Source: JACDAN01 sp963802375
GTDB taxonomy: Bacteria; Actinomycetota; Thermoleophilia; Gaiellales; Gaiellaceae
Length of the DNA stretch: 64,000 nt
NCBI GenBank assembly: GCA_963802375.1
Contig: CAWDIJ010000010.1
Coordinates: forward strand, 62,001-126,000
Reading direction: 5' to 3'
Shown: positions 45,409 to 53,465 of the stretch, piece after piece
How the letters are laid out: each line of letters starts with the position of its first letter
How positions within the stretch are numbered: position 1 is the first letter of the stretch
Notes under the pieces: generated by a model
Database searches by the model: none
What the model was told of the DNA's origin: nothing
The model's input: only the letters and a program-made list of their open reading frames with translations
Made by a program: the position numbers and the translations under genes

Positions 45409-46316
45409 CGGCGGCCGATCCGCTGGAAGCGACCCGGCTCCACCTCAGCCGCCTCGCCACGGGCGAGCATCCGTTGCACGTGCAGCTCGGCGGTGCGCCG
45501 TTCCACGGCGTCGGTGAACGAGAGCTCGACGTGGGGCCGGTACACGAAGCGGTGGTTGGCCATCTCCTCCAGCGAGTGCGGTTCGACGAGGAACTCGAGC
45601 ATCGCCTCGTGGCGACGGTCGATGACCGCGGCGAAGGCGTCGAGGAGGCGGAGGAACTCCGCCCGTCCCTCGATGATGCCCTTGTGATGGAACGTCACGT
45701 AGTAGTCGGCCTCTTCGTCGCGCACCTTGGCCAGGCTCGCCTCGAAGTCCTCGAGGTCGCTCCAGACATCGCCGTAGTACGGGCCGAACCCCGTCAAGTC
45801 GATGTCGGAGAGGAAGAACACGCCGCCCGAGATGCGGAAGCCGCTGTGGCCGCGGGTGTGCCCAGGGAGGTGGACGGCCTCCACCGTCGTGCCGCCGAGA
45901 TCGAAGACGTGACCGTCGCTGAATCCGACTGGCGTCCGGGCGCGGTGCGTAGTGGAACTGCTCGACGATGTCCGTGGCGAACGGGTGCGTCATCGGCAAG
46001 CCGTACACCGCCATGAGACCGTCCAGCCCGCGCACGCCGGGCAGGTCGTCGTGGTGGACGTGAACCCGCGCGGCGGGAAACGTTCCGTTGCCGGCGAGGT
46101 GGTCCTCGTGGCTGTGGCTGTTGAGTACGGCATCGACGTGGACCGGCACGCCACCGCGCTCGGCGACGGTCACCGACGGGTCGATGATGACGCGTCTCGC
46201 CGGCACCGCGGACGACCAGCGTGTTGCCAGCTGGGATATGCGCCGTTGGCCGGCCCGACGAAAGCGGTGACGGCATCGGTCAGGTTCCGGGCGGCGTCGC
46301 TCCAGTCGGCTGCCAC
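45405..46316 (-). CDS. MBL-fold metallo-hydrolase, frameshifted
   Basis: About 304 residues. LTDAVTAFVGPANGAYP then GNTLVVRGAGE begin the protein across frames, followed by VIIDPSVTVAERGGVPVHVD, AVLNSHSHEDHLAGNGTFPA (HxHxDH zinc motif), VHLPGHTRGHSGFRISGGVF (third His) and FFLSDIDLTGFGPYYGDVWS (bridging Asp), with a long helical C-terminus including DRRHEAMLEFLVEPHSLEEM. Metal ligands are complete; the substrate is unknown. Shifts near 46235, 46200 and 45945. GTG at 46316 is the likely start and overlaps the PaiB 3' end. Confidence 0.75.
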
Positions 46317-46951
46317 GGACTGGACGGTATCGGCGTCATGAGGCCGGCGACGGCGCGCTCACCGGCTGTGCCGCTGCCGAGACCGGCGATGACGCCGGCG
46401 ACGTCGGCGGCGGGCCGATTCTGGCTGAGCTTGCGCTTGCCCTCGATGCGGCTGATCGGCAGCTCGATGCCGACGATCGCCCGCAGCTGGGCTCGCACGA
46501 AGTCGGCCGGCGCGTCGTCGACCGACCACGGATCGTCGCGCCCGCCCTCCTGCACGTCGGTGAGGCGCCGCACGAGTGTCTCGAGCCACACAGGATCGTC
46601 GTGCACGACGAGCTCGCCGTGAGCGTGGACAGCGACGTAGTTCCACGTCGGCACGACCTTGCCCGTCTCCTGCTTCGTGGCGTACCACGACGGTGAGACG
46701 TACGCATCGGGACCGGCGAAGATCGCCATCGAGTCGACCCCGGGCGTCAGGTCGCGCCAGTGGTGGTTGGCGCGAGCGAGGTGCCCGACGAGCGTGCCGT
46801 GCGGGCCGCGGTCACGGTCGACGAGCAGCGGCACGATGGAGCCAACGAGACCGCCCGAGGTCGGACTGACCAGATGGGCGAGGCGGATCGACGTCATCAG
46901 GTCGTGGAGCTCCGCGAGGTCGCTCACGTCGAACGCCTTGGGTCGGTACAC
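46280..46951 (-). CDS. paiB: FMN-binding negative transcriptional regulator, PaiB family
   Basis: 224 residues. VYRPKAFDVSDLAELHDLMT, RLAHLVSPTSGGLVGSIVPL, LVDRDRGPHGTLVGHLARAN, YVSPSWYATKQETGKVVPTW, NYVAVHAHGELVVHDDPVWL and VGIELPISRIEGKRKLSQNR are all PaiB hallmarks (YVSPSWY, VPTWNY, KxKLSQN). PaiB proteins are split-barrel FMN/haem-binding proteins; a regulatory role was proposed in Bacillus. GTG start three bases after the DUF4440 stop. Confidence 0.85.
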   Translation of the reverse strand: MYRPKAFDVSDLAELHDLMTSIRLAHLVSPTSGGLVGSIVPLLVDRDRGPHGTLVGHLARANHHWRDLTPGVDSMAIFAGPDAYVSPSWYATKQETGKVVPTWNYVAVHAHGELVVHDDPVWLETLVRRLTDVQEGGRDDPWSVDDAPADFVRAQLRAIVGIELPISRIEGKRKLSQNRPAADVAGVIAGLGSGTAGERAVAGLMTPIPSSPWQPTGATPPGT

Positions 46952-46953
46952 GG

Positions 46954-47319
46954 TCAGCCCTGCTGGACGGGCGTCTGCTGGTACAGCGCGAGCCGCCAAT
47001 CGCCGCCGACGCGCTGGTAGACGCTCGACATCGCGCCGACGAACGGCTCACCGTCGTCTCGTCGTGCCGTGCCGATGTACACGAGGGCCGCGGCGTCGGC
47101 GCCCATCTCGACGACGCGAACGTCGTCGAGCTCGTACGACATCCACGGTGGTGACTGCCCGAGCGCTTCGACGACCTGGTCGCGGTCCATGACCATGCCG
47201 TTGGCGAGCACCATCAGCCCGTCGTCGGTCATCACCCGCCCGTAGAACTCGGCACCAGAACCGTCGCAGAGAGAGTCCCAGCCCTCGCGTTCGATGTCGA
47301 GCAGGTCGTCGCGGTCCAC
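46954..47319 (-). CDS. DUF4440/NTF2-like (SnoaL-type) protein
   Basis: 121 residues, intact. MDRDDLLDIEREGWDSLCDG, YGRVMTDDGLMVLANGMVMD, SPPWMSYELDDVRVVEMGAD, ALVYIGTARRDDGEPFVGAM and SSVYQRVGGDWRLALYQQTP show the cone-shaped NTF2 fold. Such proteins are small isomerases, hydrolases or binders; function unknown. Leaderless GTG start. It heads the operon DUF4440, PaiB, MBL, rhomboid. Confidence 0.8.
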   Translation of the reverse strand: MDRDDLLDIEREGWDSLCDGSGAEFYGRVMTDDGLMVLANGMVMDRDQVVEALGQSPPWMSYELDDVRVVEMGADAAALVYIGTARRDDGEPFVGAMSSVYQRVGGDWRLALYQQTPVQQG

Positions 47320-47325
47320 GACCGC

Positions 47326-47331
47326 ACGCTA
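47326..47331 (-). promoter_or_regulatory. -10 box TAGCGT, leaderless start of the DUF4440/PaiB/MBL/rhomboid operon
   Basis: TAGCGT, six bases, then GTG on the minus strand. Confidence 0.45.
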
Positions 47332-47405
47332 TTCGCTCAGGCAATTGTTGGAACCGTGGGGCAATGGACAGCGCAACGTCGTGTCTCCGTACACGACCAC
47401 GAGCG

Positions 47406-47893
47406 TCATCGGTTGTGGTGTTGCTCGACTGCCTCGCTGATGATCATCAAGACACCGCTGTCACCGCGGAAGATCGGATCGACCTGCCCTTCCTGCGCCT
47501 CGACATCGACAACAGCTTCCGCCAAGCGGCATGATCCACAGCGAGTACGGTGCTGTATCGATCGTCGAACAAGCCGGCGAGGCAGGGCCGTCGCCGTACA
47601 TGAGCTCGACGGCTGCGAACGGCACGGTGATGCACATGTCAGAGACGTGCAGGTCGAGCGCTTCCGAAATGGCGGTGAGGCAGTGCGTCGTGTCAGTCGT
47701 GTCGAGCCGTCAAGACCACGTCGTCGAGCGCGCGGGCTTGTTCGGCAGTGAGTGTGGGCTGGGGGGCCGGCGCGTCGGTGATCACCGGATCGCCGGTTCC
47801 GCAGCCGGCCACCGCCACGCTCGCGGCCGCGAGCAGCGCCCATGCGCTCGTGCCCACGGTCAGTCCTCGTCGGCCGAGTCGAGATCGGGTCAA
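47406..47893 (-). CDS. Probable lipoprotein, unrecognised, frameshifted
   Basis: About 160 residues. A TTG start opens LTRSRLGRRGLTVGTSAWAL, LAAASVAVAGCGTGDPVITD: a lipoprotein signal with lipobox VAGC. The exported part, spread over frames, reads LTAEQARALDDVVLTAR, CLTAISEALDLHVSDMCITV, PFAAVELMYGDGPASLAGLF, YSTVLAVDHAAWRKAVVDVE and IFRGDSGVLMIISEAVEQHH. No family is recognised. As read, the frame is continuous with the gene upstream, but the lipobox and a TTGA overlap argue for a separate gene coupled to it. Confidence 0.45.
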
Positions 47894-48694
47894 CGGGATC
47901 TGTCGGTAGTACGTGCGGGGTGCCCTCGTGGCCGGTCGGCCCACGGGAACGGGATTGCCCTGGAGCAGCCGGACCGAGTAGGTCGCACCGGCGCTGATCA
48001 CCGTGTGTTCGATCGGAATTCCGATGTCCAGCTCGGCGGTCGGATCGCCGGACCTCGAGCCGGGCGGCCCTCCGACCGGCAGCCCGACCTCGGCTTGGAA
48101 GGTCGTGTACTCCCTGTATTCGGTGACTTCCACGTCACCGACGAAGGCCGCACGCGGGACCGGGTCCGCCATGTCCCCACCACGGTCCACGGAGGCGTAG
48201 CTGTACTCGACATAGGCGTTGTGGACCGTCCACGTCGTGCTCTCTGTGCCGCCGCTGAACATCTCGACGATCGGAATGCCGTCCATTCCCTCCCACTCGG
48301 TGTCCCCCCTCCGCACACTCTCGCGAGTAACCACTGAAGCCTTCGATCCTCAGCCACTCGACGATCGTCACCCGTCCGCCGAACACCTCGTAGCCCGGGC
48401 CGAACCACGAGCGGACCGGAGTGTTCTCACAGAGTGCCGGCTGTGGCTGACTGCAGTTGCGTGGCGCGCCGGCGACGCTCGCCGCGATCCATGAGCCCAT
48501 TGCGTCACTGGTCGTGATCCGCCCGATCAGCGCGAGAACGCCGTCCTCCAGATTGCGGCGCGTCGCGGCGACCGCCGCCATGGCGCCCGCCGCGGCAGGA
48601 TCGTCGCTGCGACGGTCTCGAGCACCTCGGCGGCACGTCGCGCTCGCGACCGCAATCCGGCCAGCCGGCCGGGGTCGTAACCGATCATCGTCAT
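47890..48694 (-). CDS. Unrecognised protein with helical WXG-like N-terminus, frameshifted
   Basis: About 265 residues after a strong ribosome site (GGAGGT). The start MTMIGYDPGRLAGLRSRARR, AAEVLETV, then in a second frame DDPAAAGAMAAVAATRRNLE and DGVLALIGRITTSDAMGSWI, is an amphipathic helical pair like those of ESX/WXG-type secreted proteins, although no clear WxG turn is seen. The rest is Gly-, Thr- and Val-rich and probably beta: SWFGPGYEVFGGRVTIVEWL, VEMFSGGTESTTWTVHNAYV, VEVTEYREYTTFQAEVGLPV, LDIGIPIEHTVISAGATYSV. Shifts near 48600 and 48310. It precedes the lipoprotein and may form an envelope pair with it. Confidence 0.45.
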
Positions 48695-48811
48695 CGCGCA
48701 CCTCCGGTCGTCCCTCGCCCGTCATGGGCGCGGCGAGGAGCCGGAAAGGGAAATCGAGCCGGGCTCGTCGCGCCCATCGCGGCTGCGACACACTCGACGG
48801 AAGGAGGTGCC

Positions 48812-50093
48812 GTGAAGTTCACCTGGTTCAACCTCATGCCGTGGCCCTACCTGCCCGACGACTTCCGCGCAGTCGTCGCGGTCGGTCTGGGTCGACATCC
48901 CCAACACGCTGTTCGACCCGGCCCGCGCCAACGCCGTGTACCACACCTACATGGACCAGCTCGAGTACGCCGACGAGCTCGGCTTCGACGGCATCGGCGT
49001 CAACGAACACCATCAGAACGGCTACGGCATCATGCCGAGCCCCAACCTCATCGCCGCCGGGCTGGCCCGCCGCACCAGCAACGCGGCCATCTGCGTGATC
49101 GGCAACTCCATCGCCCTCTACAACCCGCCGATCCGGGTCGCCGAGGAGTTCGCCATGCTCGACTGCATCAGCGGCGGCCGCCTCGTCGCCGGCTTTCCCG
49201 GTCGGCACGCCGATGGACACCAACTTCTGCTACGGGCAGATCCCTGCCCTGACTCGTGACAAGTACGCCGAGGCGCACGACCTGATCATGCGGGCGTGGG
49301 CGGCCGAGGAGCCGTTCGCCTTCGACGGCAAGTACAACCAGCTGCGCTACGTCAACTGCTGGCCGAAGCCGATCCAGCAGCCGCATCCGCCGATCTACAT
49401 CCCGGGTGGCGGCTCAATCGAGACGTGGGACTTCTGCCTCGACCACGACTACAACTACTCGTACCTCTCATTCGCCGGGTACCTCAACGCCAAGCGGCTG
49501 ATGGACGGGTACTGGGACCGTGTCGCGGCGCGAGGACAAGGACGAGTCCCCGTACCGCGCCGCATTCGCCCAGATCATCTGCGTCGCCGACACCGACGCC
49601 GAGGCCGAGCGGCTCTACAGCGAGCACGTCCTCTACTTCTTCAACCGCTGCCTGCACGTCTACCCGGGGTTCTCGGACCCGCCGGGCTACCGCACGATCG
49701 ACACGATCAAGGCCGGCGCGGTCGACCAGTTCCGCGCCGCGATGCAGAAGATCTTCGCCAACCTGACGTGGCAGCAGCTCGATCGACGACGGCCACATCA
49801 TCGCCGGCAGCCCGGCGACGGTGATCGACCGCATGAAGGAGCTCATCACGTCACTGCGCGTCGGGCACGTCTTCGGCCTGTTCCACTGCGGGAACATGGC
49901 GGACTGGAAGACCCGTCACTCCACGAAGCTGTTCGCCGAGCGGGTGATGCCGCACCTGCGCACGATGTGGCCCGACTGGGACGGCGACGACCGCTGGTGG
50001 ATCCGCCCGCTCGCCGACCGCGTGCGCCCGGAGGAGACGATCGTCGAGGCGCGCCGCGACCCGCAGCTGCCGCGCGACGTCGCCGCCGGCTGA
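48812..50093 (+). CDS. LLM-class flavin-dependent oxidoreductase, frameshifted
   Basis: About 427 residues. VKFTWFNLMPWPYLPDDFR, DQLEYADELGFDGIGVNEHH, QNGYGIMPSPNLIAAGLARR, IRVAEEFAMLDCISGGRLVA, then TPMDTNFCYGQIPALTRDKY, LRYVNCWPKPIQQPHPPIYI, AAFAQIICVADTDAEAERLY and FGLFHCGNMADWKTRHSTKL. This is a luciferase-like TIM barrel using FMN or F420 (NEHHQ motif typical of bacterial luciferase alpha-type). Substrate unknown; many act on alkanesulfonates or other xenobiotics. Indels near 48885, 49200, 49525 and 49785. AAGGAGGTG precedes the GTG start. Confidence 0.8.
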
Positions 50094-50886
50094 TGAGCCG
50101 AACGATCACGATCACCACGGCACGCGGCATCACGTGCGAGGTCGTCGTGTTCGGCTCGCCGGGAGCATCGCCGGTGGTGGCGTTCCACGGCTTCGGCGGG
50201 CACCTCGGCGGGGAACCGACGCTGGCTGCGCTGGGTGACACGCCATGAGGTGTTCGCGCCGGTGTGGCCGGGATTCGGGGCCTCGGGCGGCGAGGACGTG
50301 CTCGAGGACATGCTCGACTTCGCGCTGCACGGAGCAGATGTGGTCGTCGCGCTCGGCCTCGATCGCCCACACCTCTACGGGCACTCGTTCGGCGGCATGA
50401 TCGCCGCCGAGATGGCGGCGCTGTCGCCGGGGAGCTACGGCGCGCTCGGGCTCGTCGCACCGATGGGGCTGTGGCTCGACGATCACCCGATCCCCGACAT
50501 CTACTCCATGCTCCCGTTCGACTTCCCGAGACACCTGTTCCACGACCCCGCGACGGCGTCGCTGCTCACCGGCGGCGTGGACTTCGAGGATCCGGCGGCG
50601 GTCACCGAGTTCCTCGATCCGGAACAACCGCCGGCTCGGGACCGCCGGCAAAGTGCTGTTCCCGATCCCCAACCGCCGACTCGCCAAGCGCCTCTACCGC
50701 GTGACGAACCCCGTCGGCCGTCGTGTGGGGGGCCAGCGATCGGCTGATCCCGCCGGTGTACGCCGAGCGATGGGGCGAGCTGCTGCCGCAGGCGGCCGTG
50801 ACGATGCGTCGAGGAGGCCGGGCACATGGCGCCGTACGAGCAGCCGGCGGCCGTCGCCGCAGCGCTCGTCTCGACGGTACGGCTGA
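50093..50886 (+). CDS. Alpha/beta hydrolase, frameshifted
   Basis: About 265 residues, coupled (TGATG) to the oxidoreductase. MSRTITITTARGITCEVVVF, ASPVVAFHGFGGHLGGEPTL (oxyanion HG), FAPVWPGFGASGGEDVLEDM, LDRPHLYGHSFGGMIAAEMA (nucleophile GHSFGG), LFPIPNRRLAKRLYRVTNPV, then ASDRLIPPVYAERWGELLPQ (acid) and EAGHMAPYEQPAAVAAALVS (His). All triad elements are present. Pairing with an LLM oxidoreductase is common in actinobacteria and suggests hydrolysis of an oxidation product. Shifts near 50235, 50625, 50730 and 50810; the end is uncertain because it abuts the 54-bp repeat. Confidence 0.75.
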
Positions 50887-50900
50887 GTAACGGAATCCTT

Positions 50901-50954
50901 GATTCTCTGGAAGATCTGGTATCGAAAACGAGCTTGACCGGGATTCAAAACCGT
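50901..50954 (+). repeat. 54-bp repeat, copy R2
   Basis: GATTCTCTGGAAGATCTGGT at the start and GACCGGGATTCAAAACCG at the end; closest to copy R1. It lies at the junction of the hydrolase end and the MFS start. Confidence 0.8.
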
Positions 50955-52120
50955 TACGCCGCGCTGATGGCGTGCCTCGGCGCGGGGTACGGCGTGCTGT
51001 TCACGATGCTCGACGACTATCGGGACGAGTACGGGATCAGCGAGTCGGCACTGGGCGCGGTCATCGGGATCGGGTTCTTCGCCGGCTTCCTGTCGCAGCT
51101 GGTGATCGCCCCGCTGGCCGACCGGGGCCACGCCCGCCAGCTCGTGTTCGGCGGGATGGTGCTCAACGTCAGTCGGGCTCGTGCTGATGGCGTTCTCCAC
51201 CAGCTTCATGCCGCTGCTGGCCGGCCGCTTCGTCATGGGCGTCGGCGTCGGGATGGCCGTTCCCGCGATCCGGCGCATCGTCATCCTCGCCGAGCCGGAA
51301 CGCCTCGGGAACAACCTCGGGCGGCTCATCGCCGCCGACGTCGGCGGGTTCGCCGCCGGGCCGGCGGTGTCGGCGCTGCTCGTCGACCCGTTCGGCATCC
51401 CGGCGCCGTTCCTCGTCATCGCCGGCGCGACACTGCTCGTCGTTCCGTGGGTCGCCCGCACGACCGTCGCCGAGGAGACGGCACCGGTCAGCCAGCGCTT
51501 CGCCGTCGACCTCCTGCGCATCCGGCCGTTCGCCGGCGCCGTGGTCCTCGGCTCCGCCGTGTGGTTGATGATCGGCGCCTTCGACGCGCTGTGGGCGGTC
51601 GTGCTCGACGACCTCGACACCGCGGTGTGGATCTCCAATCTCGGCATCACGCTGTTCGCCCTGCCGTTGATCCTCCTGGGTGCAGCCGGAGGCCGACTGT
51701 CGCAGCGGGTCGGGCCGTTCCGCGTGGCGACGGTCGGTCTGCTGCTCGGCGCGATGTTCATGCTGCTGTACGGGCTGGTGCCCACCGGCGGTGCGATGTT
51801 CGCCGTCGCGATGTTCCACGCCGTCAGTGATGGCATCACGGTCTCGAGCACGGGGGTTGCCGCCGGACTCGTCGTGCCGCCCGAACGGCAGGCCGGCGGG
51901 CAGGGCGTCCTCGGTGCCTGCGCCACGCTGACGGCCGGGCTCACCGCGCTGATGACCGGCGTCATCTACGAGCACGCCGGACGCACCGCCGCCTACGCAA
52001 CTGCTGCCGCGCTCATGGTGACGTTCGTGGCGATCGGCGTCACGCTCGCCCGTCCGGCGTGGCGCCTCCGCGGCGCAGCCCGCCGCCCCGCCGGCGGGGC
52101 TCGAAGAAGTGATGCGCTGA
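50934..52120 (+). CDS. Major facilitator superfamily transporter, frameshifted
   Basis: About 395 residues with 12 predicted TM helices. MACLGAGYGVLFTMLDDYRD, EYGISESALGAVIGIGFFAG, FLSQLVIAPLADRGHARQLV (the loop 2-3 D-R-G-x-x-R motif), then after a shift near 51172 MAFSTSFMPLLAGRFVMGVG, IAADVGGFAAGPAVSALLVD, LMIGAFDALWAVVLDDLDTA and GTGVAAGLVVPPERQAGGQG-type helix 11. It resembles drug/sugar efflux MFS proteins. The start is uncertain: an in-frame TTG lies inside repeat R2 and an ATG at 50967. By family pattern it ends LEEVMR (52120); as read it runs on to 52182 into repeat F. Confidence 0.75.
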
Positions 52121-52125
52121 GCCAC

Positions 52126-52256
52126 GGCGGCCCCGCGGATAGGCAGGTGGGCGAGCCGTCGCTTCGCGGTGACGTCGGATGAGCCCGGAGCCGCCCGTGA
52201 CAGCGACGGCGAGCTCGGGAGGTGAGTCGAGCAGCTTGGCTGCGAGACGAACCCGA
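52126..52256 (-). repeat. Dispersed intergenic repeat, copy F (subtype I with insertion)
   Basis: On the minus strand GTTCGTCTCGCAGCCAAGCT, GCTCGACTCACCTCCCGAGC, then about 45 extra bases in place of the short hairpin loop, then CTCGCCCACCTGCC. Opposite orientation to copies A, B, C and E. Confidence 0.75.
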
Positions 52257-52261
52257 CTTAC

Positions 52262-52267
52262 TACAGT
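52262..52267 (+). promoter_or_regulatory. -10 box TACAGT, near-leaderless start of glgA
   Basis: TACAGT, eight bases, then GTG. Confidence 0.4.
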
Positions 52268-52275
52268 CGCTCGCC

Positions 52276-53436
52276 GTGCGGGTCGGCATCCTCACCCGGG
52301 AGTACCCGCCCGAGGTCTACGGCGGGGCCGGCGTCCACGTCGACTTCCTGGTGCGTGAGCTGCGCCGCCTCGTCGACGTCGACGTGCACTGCCTCGGCGC
52401 ACCACGCGACGGCGCCACCGCCCACTCGGAGGACGATCCGCGCTTGGCCGGCGCCAACCCGGCGCTGCGCATCTTCGCCGCCGATCTGGAGATGGCGGCC
52501 GGCGTCGAGGGCTGCGACCTCGTCCACTCCCACACGTGGTACGCCAACCTGGCCGGGCACCTCGCCGCGCTGCTGTACGACGTCCCGCACGTCGTGACGT
52601 CACACTCGCTCGAGCCCCAGCGGCCGTGGAAGCAGGAGCAGCTCGGCGGCGGCTACCGGCTGTCGTCGTGGGCCGAGCGCACCGCCTACGAGGCCGCCGA
52701 CGCCGTGATCGCCGTCAGCCACGCCTCTCGACGCGACGTCCTGGCCAGCTACCCAGCGCTCGACGCCGCCCACGTCCACGTCATCCACAACGGCATCGAC
52801 GCCGACTTCTACCGCCCGGTCGCCGAGACGGACGTCGTCGAGCGCCTCGGCGTCGACCCGGCACGGCCGTCGGTCGTGTTCGTCGGGCGGATCACCCGCC
52901 AGAAGGGCGTGCCGCACCTCCTGCGGGCCGCCCTCGACTTCGACGCCTCGGCGCAGATCGTGCTGCTCGCCGGCGCGGCCGACACCCCGGAACTGGCGGC
53001 GGAGACCGATGCCGCGGTCTCCCGGCTGCGCGACGAGCGCGGCGGCGTCGTCTGGGTGTCCGAGATGCTGCCGCGGGAGGACGTCCGCCAGGTGCTCAGC
53101 CATTCCACGGTGTTCGTGTGTCCGTCGATCTACGAGCCGCTCGGCATCGTCAACCTCGAGGCGATGGCGTGCGCGACTGCGGTCGTCGCCAGTGACGTCG
53201 GGGGGATCCCGGAGGTCGTCGCCGACGGCGACACCGGACTGCTCGTCCACTACGACGAGCGCCGAGCCCGAGCAGTTCGAGCACGGCATCGGCGGCGGCC
53301 GTCAACGAGCTCGTCCGCGATCCGGACCGCGCCGCCGCGATGGGCCGGGCCGGCCGTCAGCGGGCGATCGACGAGTTCGGCTGGGACGTCGCCGCGAAGC
53401 GGACGGTCGAGCTGTACCAGTCGCTGCGTGCGCTAG
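52276..53436 (+). CDS. glgA: Glycogen synthase / GT4 glucosyltransferase (GlgA/GlgM type)
   Basis: About 390 residues, the short actinobacterial GT4 form. VRVGILTREYPPEVYGGAGV (sugar-nucleotide GG loop), HVDFLVRELRRLVDVDVHCL, LVHSHTWYANLAGHLAALLY, VIAVSHASRRDVLASYPALD, VHVIHNGIDADFYRPVAETD, VVFVGRITRQKGVPHLLRAA and STVFVCPSIYEPLGIVNLEA (the E-x7-E donor site). Such enzymes extend alpha-glucan from ADP-glucose or, as GlgM, make maltose-1-phosphate. A shift near 53265 leads to VNELVRDPDRAAAMGRAGRQ and VAAKRTVELYQSLRALV. Relevant with treY 9 kb downstream. It converges on bglX. Confidence 0.8.
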   Translation: MRVGILTREYPPEVYGGAGVHVDFLVRELRRLVDVDVHCLGAPRDGATAHSEDDPRLAGANPALRIFAADLEMAAGVEGCDLVHSHTWYANLAGHLAALLYDVPHVVTSHSLEPQRPWKQEQLGGGYRLSSWAERTAYEAADAVIAVSHASRRDVLASYPALDAAHVHVIHNGIDADFYRPVAETDVVERLGVDPARPSVVFVGRITRQKGVPHLLRAALDFDASAQIVLLAGAADTPELAAETDAAVSRLRDERGGVVWVSEMLPREDVRQVLSHSTVFVCPSIYEPLGIVNLEAMACATAVVASDVGGIPEVVADGDTGLLVHYDERRARAVRARHRRRPSTSSSAIRTAPPRWAGPAVSGRSTSSAGTSPRSGRSSCTSRCVR

Positions 53437-53465
53437 TGGCTGACCGCCGACGGCTAGCCCGACCT

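Noticed and set aside
52083..52182. MFS C-terminal extension through repeat copy F
   Set aside because: The extra 20 codons read repeat sequence; by family pattern the protein ends at LEEVMR in the neighbouring frame, so the extension is probably the result of an indel.
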